NCBI RefSeq assembly: GCF_040537815.1
Contig: NZ_JBEWSZ010000001.1
Coordinates: 496,001-560,000 of the forward strand
DNA: 64,000 nucleotides
Reading direction: 5' to 3'
Origin: Mesorhizobium shangrilense
Lineage (GTDB): Bacteria; Pseudomonadota; Alphaproteobacteria; Rhizobiales; Rhizobiaceae
In this document: piece after piece, positions 25,210 to 33,863 of the stretch
Numbering within the stretch: the stretch's first letter is position 1
How the letters are laid out: each line of letters starts with the position of its first letter
Made by a program: the position numbers and the translations under genes
Notes under the pieces: model-generated
Told to the model about the DNA's origin: nothing
Database searches by the model: none
What the model saw: the letters and a program-made list of their open reading frames with translations, nothing else

Positions 25210-25935
25210 ATGAAGCGCGGCGCGGTTCAATTGTCTCCCGGCACGGGCAAGCCCGAGCAGATCGCCACCGTTCTGGAGCATGAGATACGCTCCGGCGTCC
25301 TGGGCTTCGGTGACCGCCTGCAGAGCGAGAACGAGCTCGTCCAGCGCTTTTCCGTCAGCCGCAACACCGTCCGCAAAGGCCTGGAAGAGCTGTCCAGCCG
25401 CGGACTGATCACCACCAAGGTCGGCATCGGTTCCTTCGTCACCTTTGACGGCAAGCCGGTCGACGACTCGATCGGCTGGTCGCGAGCTCTGGCCAATGCC
25501 GGCGCCAATGCCGAGACCCGCACGCTGCGGCTGGAGGTGATCGAGGACGCCGATCTTGCCGCGCTGCTTGGCATAGAAAGCCCGTTCTTCATCGCCGTCG
25601 ACCGGGTGCGTACCAATGCCAGCGATGGCCACGCGATCTCCATCGAGCGCAGCCGCCTGCCGCTGTCGCCGGAACTCGAAGACGTGCCGCTGCGCGGCCT
25701 GCGCGAGGGATCGCTGCACCAGACGCTGCGCGCCGCCGGGCTGGTGCCCGATCACGGCGAGGAATGGATCGAGATCGAGATGCTGAATGCCGACGACGCC
25801 GCCATCCTCGGTTGCCCGCAGGGCACGCCGTTCCTGCGTGGACGCCGGTTGACCCGCGCCGCCGACGACCGGCCGATCGAATATGTCACCAGCTTGCTCA
25901 ACCCCGCGCATTTCGCGCTGCATATGAGGTTCTGA
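25210..25935 (+). CDS. GntR-family transcriptional regulator with UTRA domain (YegW-like)
   Basis: 241 residues. The winged helix is at about residues 12-78, with F-G-D-R-L-Q-S-E-N-E-L-V-Q-R-F-S-V-S-R-N-T-V-R as core helices; the UTRA effector-binding domain spans about 95-235 (HutC subfamily). It is the first gene of an operon with an ADP-ribosylglycohydrolase 3 bp downstream, a PfkB kinase and an ABC importer, and so is the probable local repressor, released by the imported compound or a product. E. coli yegW is the same kind of regulator beside yegU and yegV. Confidence 0.88.
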   Translation: MKRGAVQLSPGTGKPEQIATVLEHEIRSGVLGFGDRLQSENELVQRFSVSRNTVRKGLEELSSRGLITTKVGIGSFVTFDGKPVDDSIGWSRALANAGANAETRTLRLEVIEDADLAALLGIESPFFIAVDRVRTNASDGHAISIERSRLPLSPELEDVPLRGLREGSLHQTLRAAGLVPDHGEEWIEIEMLNADDAAILGCPQGTPFLRGRRLTRAADDRPIEYVTSLLNPAHFALHMRF

Positions 25936-25938
25936 GCG

Positions 25939-26979
25939 ATGTCGAACAAAGCCACGGATACGCTCGACCGCGCCATGGGCGCATTGATCGGCGGGGCGCT
26001 CGGCGATGCGCTGGGCATGCCGACGCAGCTTCTGTCGCCGGCCCGTATCGCGGCTGTTTACGGCCATGTCGAGGATTTCGTCGCGCCCTTCGCCGACCAT
26101 CCGGTGTCGAAGGGGCTGGTGGCCGGCACCATCACCGACGATACGGAGCAGGCCTTGCTGCTTGGCCGCATCCTGATTGAATCCGGCGAGCGCTTCGACC
26201 ACACGCGCTGGGTCAACGCACTGCTCGACTGGGAGCGCGAGGTCAAGGCGCGCGGCAGCTACGATCTTCTGGGTCCGTCGACCAAGCGCGCCATCGACGC
26301 CATCAACAACGGCACGCCGGCCGAGGAAGCCGGGCGCAGTGGCGACACCAACGGCGCGGCCATGCGCATCGCGCCGGTCGGCATCATGATGCCGCTGGCG
26401 CCGCTCGACGCTCTGGTCGCCAAGGTGGCGGAAACCTGCCGCGCCACGCACAACACCTCGATCGCGATTGCCTCCGCAAGTGCCGTTGCCGCCGCCATAA
26501 GCAGCGGCGTCGCCGGTTCGGACTGGCGGGCTGCTTGCCAGCAGGCGATCGCGGCGGCCGAACTCGGGACAGCGCTTGGCAACTGGGTCACCGGCGGTGA
26601 TATCGCCGCGCGCATCGGCTGGGCGCAGGCGCTAGTGCGCGGCAAGGGCATGAAAGAGGCGATCCGCCTGATCACCGATCTGGTCGGCACCGGCGTCGCG
26701 AGCCAGGAATCGGTGCCCGCGGCCTTCGCCGTGCTGGAGGTCGCCGAGGGCGATCCCTGGCAAGCCGCCGTCATCAGCGCCAATCTCGGCGGCGATACCG
26801 ACACGATCGGCGCCATCGCCGCCGGCATGGCCGGCGCCTGCACCGGCTTTTCGAAACTGCCGCAGCAGCACATTGCCAGGCTTGTCGGCATCGACATTGC
26901 CGAAGTCCGCGCGCTTGCCGGCGACCTCGTGGCCGCGCGGCTGGCGAAAGCCGGTTCCGGCAAGGACGCGGCGGCATGA
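25939..26979 (+). CDS. ADP-ribosylglycohydrolase family protein (YegU-like)
   Basis: 346 residues. It has both metal-binding signatures of the DraG/ARH fold: T-D-D-T at residues 66-69 and G-G-D-T-D-T at 284-289, plus the N-terminal G-A-L-I-G-G-A-L-G-D-A-L-G stretch. The family cleaves N- or O-glycosidic bonds to ADP-ribose or related ribosides using two magnesium ions. Context (kinase and importer) suggests a small imported riboside rather than an ADP-ribosylated protein; no nitrogenase regulation gene is near. GAGG before the ATG; ATGA overlap with the kinase gene. Confidence 0.88.
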   Translation: MSNKATDTLDRAMGALIGGALGDALGMPTQLLSPARIAAVYGHVEDFVAPFADHPVSKGLVAGTITDDTEQALLLGRILIESGERFDHTRWVNALLDWEREVKARGSYDLLGPSTKRAIDAINNGTPAEEAGRSGDTNGAAMRIAPVGIMMPLAPLDALVAKVAETCRATHNTSIAIASASAVAAAISSGVAGSDWRAACQQAIAAAELGTALGNWVTGGDIAARIGWAQALVRGKGMKEAIRLITDLVGTGVASQESVPAAFAVLEVAEGDPWQAAVISANLGGDTDTIGAIAAGMAGACTGFSKLPQQHIARLVGIDIAEVRALAGDLVAARLAKAGSGKDAAA

Positions 26980-27947
26980 GCGGGCGTCTCGTCCACATCG
27001 GCAGCGCGGTGGTCGACTATGTCTACCGCATCGACGCCTTGCCGGCGCCTGGCATGGAGAAGACGGCGTCGAGCTATGCCCAGGTTGCCGGCGGCGGCTT
27101 CAACATGATGGTCGCGGCCACCCGCACTGGCATGAAAGTGGTGTTCGGCGGCCAGCTCGGCAGCGGCCCGAATGGCGACTTCCTGCGCGCGGCCTTCGCC
27201 GCCGAAGGCATCGAGACGCTGACGCCGCCATCGCCTGTGATGGACAGCGGCAATTGTGTCGCCATGATTTCCGGTGACGCGGAACGCACCTTCGTGTCGT
27301 GGCCCGGTGCCGAGAGCGTACTGAGCCTGGAGATGATGGCGCCTGTATCGGTAACGCAGGGGGACTGGGTGTTCGCCTCCGGCTATACGCTGAGCTATCC
27401 GGGCAGCCGTGACGCGCTCACCGACTGGATCGAGGCACTGCCGGAGCAAACACCTTTCGTCTTCGATCCGACGCCGGTCATTTCAGACATTCCGCGTCCC
27501 GTCCTGTCGCGGGTGCTTGCCCGCACCACCTGGCTGAGTTGCAACACGACGGAAGCCGCCGACATTGCCGGTCCGGGCGATGTCGAGGTGCTCGCGGCAC
27601 GGCTTCTGGCTGAACATTGCCCGAAGGCCGATGGCGTCGTCATCCGCGCTGGCGCCAAGGGTTGCCATGTGCGGCTGGCCGATGGCAGCGCCCGGACCAT
27701 TCCGGGCTTCAAGGTCGCGGCCGTCGATACCAACGGCGCCGGCGATACGCATATCGGCGCCTTCGTCAGCGCGCTTTCGCGCGGCGTGCGGCCTTTCGAG
27801 GCGGCTCGTCACGCCAATGCCGCGGCGGCGCTTTCGGTCACCCGCCATGGTGGCTCATCCGCGCCGACCGACGCCGAAATCCAGACATTCCTGAGCCATG
27901 CCGCAGCCAGCGGAGGCCGGAACCAAGAGGCCCATCTTACAGCCTGA
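26976..27947 (+). CDS. PfkB-family sugar or nucleoside kinase (YegV-like)
   Basis: 323 residues, ribokinase fold. The di-glycine hinge is in A-G-G-G-F-N (residues 38-43) and the C-terminal signature D-T-N-G-A-G-D-T at 251-258 carries the catalytic aspartate D257 and the anion hole. It would phosphorylate the sugar part released by the hydrolase upstream, with which it overlaps by 4 bp. The exact substrate cannot be predicted: PfkB members accept ribose, nucleosides, fructose and others. Confidence 0.88.
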   Translation: MSGRLVHIGSAVVDYVYRIDALPAPGMEKTASSYAQVAGGGFNMMVAATRTGMKVVFGGQLGSGPNGDFLRAAFAAEGIETLTPPSPVMDSGNCVAMISGDAERTFVSWPGAESVLSLEMMAPVSVTQGDWVFASGYTLSYPGSRDALTDWIEALPEQTPFVFDPTPVISDIPRPVLSRVLARTTWLSCNTTEAADIAGPGDVEVLAARLLAEHCPKADGVVIRAGAKGCHVRLADGSARTIPGFKVAAVDTNGAGDTHIGAFVSALSRGVRPFEAARHANAAAALSVTRHGGSSAPTDAEIQTFLSHAAASGGRNQEAHLTA

Positions 27948-27987
27948 CAAGCCCGGGAACCGGGCGAACCAAAGAGAGGAACGAACC

Positions 27988-29049
27988 ATGCGCATGCCCA
28001 ATCTGACTGCCCTGTTGACGGCAACCGCCGTCTTCACCTCCGCACTGGCCTTTGCCGCCCAGGCCGATGAAGTGCATGTGCTCAACTGGAAGGGTTATGG
28101 CGCCGACGAACCCTGGGCCATCGCCGCCTTCGAAAAGGCCACCGGCAACAAGGTGGTCAACGACTTCTTCAATTCCGAACAGGAAATGCTGACCAAGCTC
28201 CGGACCAATCCCGGCCTCTACGACGTCGTCATGATCAACGCAGCCTTCAACGACCAGGCGATGTCGGAAAAGCTGATCCAGCCGATCGATACCTCCAAGC
28301 TGCCGAACTACGCCGATATCAGCAAGGACAAGGCGGGCTCGCCGATGCTCGACCATGACGGCAAGGTCTATGGCGTGCCGTGGGTCTGGGGCCTGACCGC
28401 GCTGGCCATCAACGAGAAGTCCTTCGACAAGCCGCCGACGAGCATTGCCGAAATGTGGGATCCCGCGCACAAGGGCCGCGTGGTCATTCGCGACGACGCT
28501 GTCGAGGCGGTGCAGTTCGGCGCCATCGCCACCGGCCAGAACATCAACGACATCAAGGACATGGGTGCCGTCAAGGCGAAGCTGACGTCACTGATGCCGC
28601 AGATCAAGACCTTCTGGAGCTCGGAGAACGACTGGAACCAGATGGTCGCCTCCAACCAGATCGACATCGGCACCTACTGGAGCGGCTCGGCCGACCGCGC
28701 CAAGACGCATTTCAAGCTGCCGGTCTCGCTGGTCATTCCGCAGGAAGGCGCCGTCGCCTGGCTCGATGCCTTCTCCATTCCGGTCGGTTCCAAGAACGTC
28801 GCAGGCGCACAAGCCTTCATCAACTACATGATCGACCCGAAGTTCTATGTCGAATGGGTCACCAAGGTCGGTGCTCCGGTTTCGGCCAACACCAAGGCGG
28901 TGGAAGCGCTGCCCGAGGACTCCTTCAACCGCAAGGTGATGGGTGATCCGGCGGTGGCCAAGCGCATCCAGTTCCAGGCGCCGATCACCGACGCCCAGCG
29001 CGAAGCCTATCTGGCGCTCTGGCAGCAGCTGAAGGTCGACGTGAAGTAA
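27988..29049 (+). CDS. ABC transporter substrate-binding protein, spermidine/putrescine (PotD) type
   Basis: 353 residues with signal peptide (1-26, ending A-F-A-A-Q-A) and a PotD/SBP_bac_8-type fold: V-L-N-W-K-G-Y at the mature N-terminus, Y-D-V-V-M-I-N (about 75-81), Y-G-V-P-W-V-W-G-L-T and W-L-D-A-F-S-I-P near the ligand cleft. AGAGAGG precedes the ATG at 27988; an in-frame frame extends upstream to 27898 but has no ribosome site. As first transporter gene after the kinase it defines what the operon imports, probably a cationic or nitrogenous small molecule. Confidence 0.88.
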   Translation: MRMPNLTALLTATAVFTSALAFAAQADEVHVLNWKGYGADEPWAIAAFEKATGNKVVNDFFNSEQEMLTKLRTNPGLYDVVMINAAFNDQAMSEKLIQPIDTSKLPNYADISKDKAGSPMLDHDGKVYGVPWVWGLTALAINEKSFDKPPTSIAEMWDPAHKGRVVIRDDAVEAVQFGAIATGQNINDIKDMGAVKAKLTSLMPQIKTFWSSENDWNQMVASNQIDIGTYWSGSADRAKTHFKLPVSLVIPQEGAVAWLDAFSIPVGSKNVAGAQAFINYMIDPKFYVEWVTKVGAPVSANTKAVEALPEDSFNRKVMGDPAVAKRIQFQAPITDAQREAYLALWQQLKVDVK

Positions 29050-29060
29050 GACGCACGTCC

Positions 29061-29091
29061 GAACCAGCCGGCGGTTCGCGCCGGCTGGTTC
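29061..29091 (+). terminator. 13-bp hairpin between binding-protein and permease genes
   Basis: GAACCAGCCGGCG pairs perfectly with CGCCGGCTGGTTC around a 5-nt loop, 11 bp after the stop of the binding protein. It lacks a T run, so it more likely stabilises the binding-protein mRNA or partly attenuates readthrough, as in many ABC operons. Confidence 0.65.
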
Positions 29092-29115
29092 TTCAATCCT
29101 GGGGAGGAGGGTATC

Positions 29116-29982
29116 ATGGCAGAGGGTGCGACCGCGTCGCGTGGCGGACTGAGCAAGGCGTTGCCGTTGCTGGCGCCAGCCTATCTCTGGCTGACGGTGG
29201 CGATCTTCCTGCCGCTGTCCGCCATGGTCTTCTTCTCCTTCATGACCGACCTGCCGCTGTCGGGAAAGCCGTGGGCCTTCACGCTCGGCAACTATGCCGC
29301 CTTCTTCTCGCAAAGCCTCTATCTCAAGCTGCTGCTGGCATCGCTCCGGCTCGGCCTCGAGGTGACGTTGTGGTGCATCGTCATCGGCTATCCGGCGGCC
29401 TACGTGCTGGCCAAGGTGCTGAAGGGACGCAGCCGCGAGGCGATCTTCCTGCTCGTCATCCTGCCGTTCTGGTCGAACGGTCTGGTGCGTATCTTCTCCT
29501 GGGCGATGGTGCTGCGCGAAGGCGGCATTCTGGATACGGCGCTCAACGCGGTTTTGCCGTTCAAGATCAACATCGACCTGATGTATTCCTACCCAGCTGT
29601 CATCATCGGGCTGGTACATTCCTACGTGCCCTACATGGTGCTGACCTGCTACCTCACGCTGCAGGCGATCGATGACTCGCTGATCGAGGCGGGCCGCTCG
29701 CTCGGCGCCTCGCGGCTGCAGGTGCTGAAGCGGGTGATCATCCCGCTGTCCATGCCGGGGCTGGTTGCGGGCGCAGCACTCATCTTCGTTCCTGTCGTCG
29801 GCTCGTTCATGGAGCCGCGCATCCTCGGCGGACGCACCGGCACCTTCTACGGCACGGTCATCGAGGACCAGTTCGTCGCCGTGTTCAACTGGCCGCTGGG
29901 CGCCGCACTCTCCTTCATCCTGCTGGCCGTCGTGCTGGTCATCCTGGCGGTCGCCTCGCCGGTGTTGCGGAGGGCTGCGTGA
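29116..29982 (+). CDS. ABC transporter permease, PotB type
   Basis: 288 residues, six hydrophobic segments, with the EAA loop E-A-G-R-S-L-G-A-S-R-L-Q-V-L-K-R-V-I-I-P-L near residues 190-215 that contacts the ATPase. Its stop overlaps the next permease start (TGATG). It forms a heterodimeric channel with the product of 29982-30770. Confidence 0.9.
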   Translation: MAEGATASRGGLSKALPLLAPAYLWLTVAIFLPLSAMVFFSFMTDLPLSGKPWAFTLGNYAAFFSQSLYLKLLLASLRLGLEVTLWCIVIGYPAAYVLAKVLKGRSREAIFLLVILPFWSNGLVRIFSWAMVLREGGILDTALNAVLPFKINIDLMYSYPAVIIGLVHSYVPYMVLTCYLTLQAIDDSLIEAGRSLGASRLQVLKRVIIPLSMPGLVAGAALIFVPVVGSFMEPRILGGRTGTFYGTVIEDQFVAVFNWPLGAALSFILLAVVLVILAVASPVLRRAA

Positions 29983-30770
29983 TGATGACGACCCGCATCC
30001 TCGAATGGCTGGGACGCCTCTACATCTGGCTGCTGCTTGGCTTCCTCTATCTGCCGATCATCATCATGGCGCTGATGTCGTTCAACGTCTCGCCCTTCTA
30101 CCAGCTGCCGTTCGAATGGACGACGGAGTGGTACACGTCGCTGTGGCAGAACGATCAACTTATATCGGCGACCCGGAACAGCATCGAGATCGCCGTCATC
30201 ACCACCATCATCTGCACGGTGCTGGGATCGGCGGCGTCGCTGGCGCTCTACCGCTATGAGTTTCGTGGCAAGAAGATCCTGCAGGCGCTGCTGTTCCCGC
30301 CGATCGCCATTCCGTGGCTGATCACCGGCACGGCGATGCTGATTTTCTTCTACGGTGTCGGCATTGGGCGCGGCCTGTTCGCCATCCTGCTCGGCCATGT
30401 CGCGCTGGCGCTGCCCTATGTCATCGTCGTGGTCTCGGCGCGGCTGCAGACTTTTGCGCCGGAGCTGGAAGAGGCGGCGCGCTCGCTCGGCGCCAACCAG
30501 TGGCAGGTCACGATGCGGGTGACGCTACCCTGGATCATGCCCGGCGTCATCGCCGGCGGGTTGTTCGCCTTCGCTGTGTCGTTCGACCAGTTCGTCGTGT
30601 CCTACTTCCTGTCGACGCCCGGCCAGACGACGCTGCCGGTCGAAATCTACGCCGCGATCCGCAAGGGGTTCACGCCCGAGATCAACGCGGTCTCGACGAT
30701 CATCATTGTCGTGTCGATGGCGCTCATGCTGCTCACGGCGCGGTTCTTCAAATTCGGCGGAGAGAAATAA
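29982..30770 (+). CDS. ABC transporter permease, PotC type
   Basis: 262 residues with six hydrophobic segments and the EAA loop E-E-A-A-R-S-L-G-A-N-Q-W-Q-V. The ATG at 29982 overlaps the previous stop by one base; GTG 29979 and ATG 29985 are alternatives. The stop overlaps the ATPase start (TAATG). Second half of the heterodimeric permease. Confidence 0.9.
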   Translation: MMTTRILEWLGRLYIWLLLGFLYLPIIIMALMSFNVSPFYQLPFEWTTEWYTSLWQNDQLISATRNSIEIAVITTIICTVLGSAASLALYRYEFRGKKILQALLFPPIAIPWLITGTAMLIFFYGVGIGRGLFAILLGHVALALPYVIVVVSARLQTFAPELEEAARSLGANQWQVTMRVTLPWIMPGVIAGGLFAFAVSFDQFVVSYFLSTPGQTTLPVEIYAAIRKGFTPEINAVSTIIIVVSMALMLLTARFFKFGGEK

Positions 30771-31834
30771 TGGCCGGCGTGCAGGTATCGAACGTCTCCC
30801 GCAGCTTTGGCGCGCACAAGGCGCTGGACGACGTCTCCATCGATTTCGCCGATGGCGGCTTCTATGCGCTGCTCGGGCCGTCCGGCAGCGGCAAGACCAC
30901 ACTGCTCAGGCAGATCGCCGGCTTCGACTTTCCTGACTCCGGCCGCATCGCCATTGGCGGCGAGAGCGTCGAGCGGGTGCCGGTCGAAAAGCGGCGCATC
31001 GGCATGGTGTTCCAGAACTATGCGCTGTTTCCCAATATGAGCGTTGCCGACAATGTCGCCTTCGGCCTGTCGGTGCGCGGCGAGGCCAAGGCAGTGATTG
31101 CGACGGAAGTGCAGCGTGCGCTCGATCTCGTGCAACTCGGCAAGCTCGGCGGCCGTCGCCCGCATCAGCTCTCCGGCGGTCAGCGCCAGCGGGTGGCACT
31201 GGCCCGCGCGATCGTCACCAAGCCGCGCGTGCTGCTGCTCGACGAGCCGCTCGGCGCGCTCGACAAGGCACTGCGCGTCGACATGCAGATTGAGCTGAAG
31301 CGCATCCAGCGCGAGATCGGCATCACCACCATCTTCGTCACCCACGACCAGGAAGAAGCGCTGACGATGAGCGACCGCATCGGCATATTGCGCGACGGCA
31401 GGCTGGTGCAGGAGGGACCGCCGGAAGAAATCTACGACCGGCCGCAAAGCGAATTCGCCGCCACCTTTCTCGGCGACGCCAACATCTTTCGCGGCGACTC
31501 GACAGGCAATGGCATCCGCCTGCCGGACGGCACGGCAATTGCTGCCGGCGCCGGTCCGACGCTTGCTGCCGGCGCCAAGGCCAGCTGCGCCGTGCGCCCC
31601 GAGCGCATTCGGATTGCCACTGATGCGGGGGCTTCAGACGGCCATGCCAACACATTGAAGGGCCAGGTTTCGAAGCGCATCTTCGCCGGAAATAACAGCA
31701 CATATTTTGTCGAGCGCGCCGGCCAGACGCTGAAGGTCATCGTTCAGAATACCGGCGCCGACAGGCTGGCGGAAGGTCAGGATGTGGTGCTGAGGTGGTC
31801 GCCGGAGAGCACGGTGTTGATTGCGGCGGGGTAG
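30770..31834 (+). CDS. ABC transporter ATPase, PotA type
   Basis: 354 residues. Walker A G-P-S-G-S-G-K-T-T (about 37-45), Q-loop in V-F-Q-N-Y-A-L-F-P, signature L-S-G-G-Q-R-Q-R, Walker B L-L-L-D-E-P-L-G-A-L-D and H-loop T-H-D-Q-E-E. A C-terminal TOBE domain (about 280-350) is typical for importers of this class. Starts one base into the permease stop. It is the last gene of the operon; the next gene is convergent 17 bp away. Confidence 0.92.
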   Translation: MAGVQVSNVSRSFGAHKALDDVSIDFADGGFYALLGPSGSGKTTLLRQIAGFDFPDSGRIAIGGESVERVPVEKRRIGMVFQNYALFPNMSVADNVAFGLSVRGEAKAVIATEVQRALDLVQLGKLGGRRPHQLSGGQRQRVALARAIVTKPRVLLLDEPLGALDKALRVDMQIELKRIQREIGITTIFVTHDQEEALTMSDRIGILRDGRLVQEGPPEEIYDRPQSEFAATFLGDANIFRGDSTGNGIRLPDGTAIAAGAGPTLAAGAKASCAVRPERIRIATDAGASDGHANTLKGQVSKRIFAGNNSTYFVERAGQTLKVIVQNTGADRLAEGQDVVLRWSPESTVLIAAG

Positions 31835-31850
31835 GGCAACGCTCACTCGT

Positions 31851-32798
31851 TCACAGATTTGATTGTTCCGGGTCGCCCGGCCGATCTTGCCGTTTCTCTG
31901 GCGGTGATGCGGTGCATAGCACCATGACGCCGGCGAATGCGATCAGCGCCATTCCAGTAACTGTAAGTGGGCTTGGGACCTCGCCAAAGAACACATAGCC
32001 CCAGAATGCCGCGAAGATCAGATATGCGTAGTCGAATGTCGCGATGATCTGGGGTTTCGGTGACTGGTAGGCTCGGGCCAACCCGATGCTTACGCCGATG
32101 ATCAGCGCTGCAAGAACAGCGATGATTTGCCATTCCCGCGTGCCCATGGCGGCCCAGCTGCCGAACAGGAAGGGATAGGCGGGCAATGGCGCGGCAAAGC
32201 CAATGGCAAGGCTTGCGATGGTTCCGGCGATCAGCAGGGTCACATTCAACCACAGGGCCATGGTCATCGGTGTTTCCCGCACACATTTCGCGCGCGTGAC
32301 AATCGCGGCGATCGCGTAGAGGAACGCGGCGGCAACAGGTATCAACGGTAATAGTGAAAAGCCGGAAGCTGCCGGGCGTACAATCAATAGCACACCGACA
32401 AGCCCCGTCACGATGCCTGTCCATTGGTACCGCGCGATCGGTTCGCCAAGCACGAGCGACGAAAGCAGCACAATGAACAAGGGCGCGGTGTAGAGCGAGG
32501 CCGCGATGACTGAGAGATCAAGGATGGGGATGGCGGCGTAGATCGCAAGATACATCAACAGGAGCGAGGCGCTGCGCAGCGCCACCCACCCGGGGGCCGA
32601 TGGCCAGACCGCGCGGCGCGTGAGCAGCAGCAAGGCCGGTATCGCGATGACGGAGCGCAGGACATAGATCTGCCAAAGCGTCAGATTCGCACTGGAGAAC
32701 TTCACAAATGCGTCGGTCAACGCCATCGCAAACACGGTGATGAGAATGACAATCACGCCGGTCGCCGGCAAAGCGCGTTCGTTCGGTAGGATGGTCAT
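31851..32798 (-). CDS. DMT-superfamily (EamA) transporter
   Basis: 315 residues with ten hydrophobic segments in two EamA repeats. The ATG at 32798 follows GGAGG; an in-frame start at 32870 is unlikely. The family exports amino acids, metabolites or drugs. It is divergent from the LysR gene at 32892, with an inverted repeat between them, so LysR probably controls it. Confidence 0.85.
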   Translation of the reverse strand: MTILPNERALPATGVIVILITVFAMALTDAFVKFSSANLTLWQIYVLRSVIAIPALLLLTRRAVWPSAPGWVALRSASLLLMYLAIYAAIPILDLSVIAASLYTAPLFIVLLSSLVLGEPIARYQWTGIVTGLVGVLLIVRPAASGFSLLPLIPVAAAFLYAIAAIVTRAKCVRETPMTMALWLNVTLLIAGTIASLAIGFAAPLPAYPFLFGSWAAMGTREWQIIAVLAALIIGVSIGLARAYQSPKPQIIATFDYAYLIFAAFWGYVFFGEVPSPLTVTGMALIAFAGVMVLCTASPPEKRQDRPGDPEQSNL

Positions 32799-32835
32799 TG
32801 ATCGCCTCCAGCGGTGATCCGCAGCTTTGCAGCTG

Positions 32836-32870
32836 TTGATAATTTCGGCTAGGCGGCATAATATTATCAA
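32836..32870. promoter_or_regulatory. Inverted repeat between DMT and LysR genes
   Basis: TTGATAAT at 32836-32843 and ATTATCAA at 32863-32870 are perfect inverted 8-mers 19 bp apart. The right arm also overlaps an AT-rich ATAATATTAT run that could be a -10 region. Position and symmetry fit a LysR-type binding region acting on both genes. Confidence 0.5.
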
Positions 32871-32891
32871 TATGGTTTGTTTTCTTAATCA

Positions 32892-33863
32892 ATGGCTCGG
32901 ATAGAGCTCTCGGGCCTCCAGACTTTCCTTGCCATCGCCGAGCACGGATCGCTGCGGTCGGCGGCACGCGCGCTTGGCGTAAATCCGCCTGCGGTCTCGC
33001 TTCAGCTCAAGGCTTTTGAAGATCGGCTCGGCACGGCGCTTTTTACCCGCAGCACTCGTTCGGTCACGATGACGGATGCCGGCCGGACGCTCTTTCTCAG
33101 CACGCGTCATCTGATCGGCGGCATCGAAGAAGCACTGGACACAGCGCGGGAAGTCGGCAAGGCCCGGTCGGGACAATTGCGCATCACTCTCCCGTACCGG
33201 GCGTGGCAATTGATCATCGCGCCCCGATTGACTGCGTTCCAAGCTGCCTACACCGATGTGGTTCTGGATCTTTCGATAGACGAGGGGTTGGTCGATATCG
33301 TCTCCCGGGGTTTTCATGCCGGAATTCGGCTAGGCGATTACCTTCAAAACGACATGATCGCGCGGCGGCTGACGCCGCCACTGGACGGAGCCTATGTTGC
33401 CTCGCCCGACTATGTGAAGCAGCACGGGAATCCGATACATCCGAGTGATCTGCTGTCGCACAGCTGTATCCGCCATCGGCAGGTTTCTTCTGGACGGATC
33501 GCCGAGTGGCGCTTTCTGATGGAGGGGGCAGAAGTTTCGGTTGAGGTAGCCGGGCGACTTGTCCTCAACGATCTGCGGACTATCGTGGAAGCTGCCAGAC
33601 AAGGCCTGGGTATCGGCTGGTCGCTACGCGCAGGCGTTGCGGAAGATCTGAGGCGAGGGGATCTTGTGGAAGTCCTGCCTGCATACAGCGCGCTTCGTCC
33701 CGGTTTCTTTCTGTATTTTCCGAAGCCATTGGCGCGCCTCGGACTCCTCCGGGCCTTTATTGATCACTTCGGGACCGCAGGCCTGGTGTCTGAGGCATCC
33801 TCCAGCTTGCCAGGCGGACTGCAATCTCGGAATGTTCAATGGGGAGCTGACGATGATGCTTGA
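32892..33863 (+). CDS. LysR-family transcriptional regulator
   Basis: 323 residues: N-terminal winged helix (about 5-65, with S-L-R-S-A-A-R-A-L-G-V-N-P-P-A-V-S-L-Q-L) and LysR substrate-binding domain (about 90-290). The last 11 bp overlap the start of the AcnX large-subunit gene, so regulator and enzyme are cotranscribed and probably coupled. The likely effector is the AcnX substrate or product; not shown by sequence. Confidence 0.88.
   Translation: MARIELSGLQTFLAIAEHGSLRSAARALGVNPPAVSLQLKAFEDRLGTALFTRSTRSVTMTDAGRTLFLSTRHLIGGIEEALDTAREVGKARSGQLRITLPYRAWQLIIAPRLTAFQAAYTDVVLDLSIDEGLVDIVSRGFHAGIRLGDYLQNDMIARRLTPPLDGAYVASPDYVKQHGNPIHPSDLLSHSCIRHRQVSSGRIAEWRFLMEGAEVSVEVAGRLVLNDLRTIVEAARQGLGIGWSLRAGVAEDLRRGDLVEVLPAYSALRPGFFLYFPKPLARLGLLRAFIDHFGTAGLVSEASSSLPGGLQSRNVQWGADDDA

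Noticed and set aside
25168..26451. A 427-codon minus-strand frame opposite the GntR and hydrolase genes
   Set aside because: Composition is Arg/Gly/Ala-rich without a domain, and the plus strand holds well-formed families.
25939..26979. DraG, the nitrogenase-reactivating hydrolase
   Set aside because: There is no draT, nif or amtB gene nearby, and the linked regulator, kinase and importer point to small-molecule catabolism.
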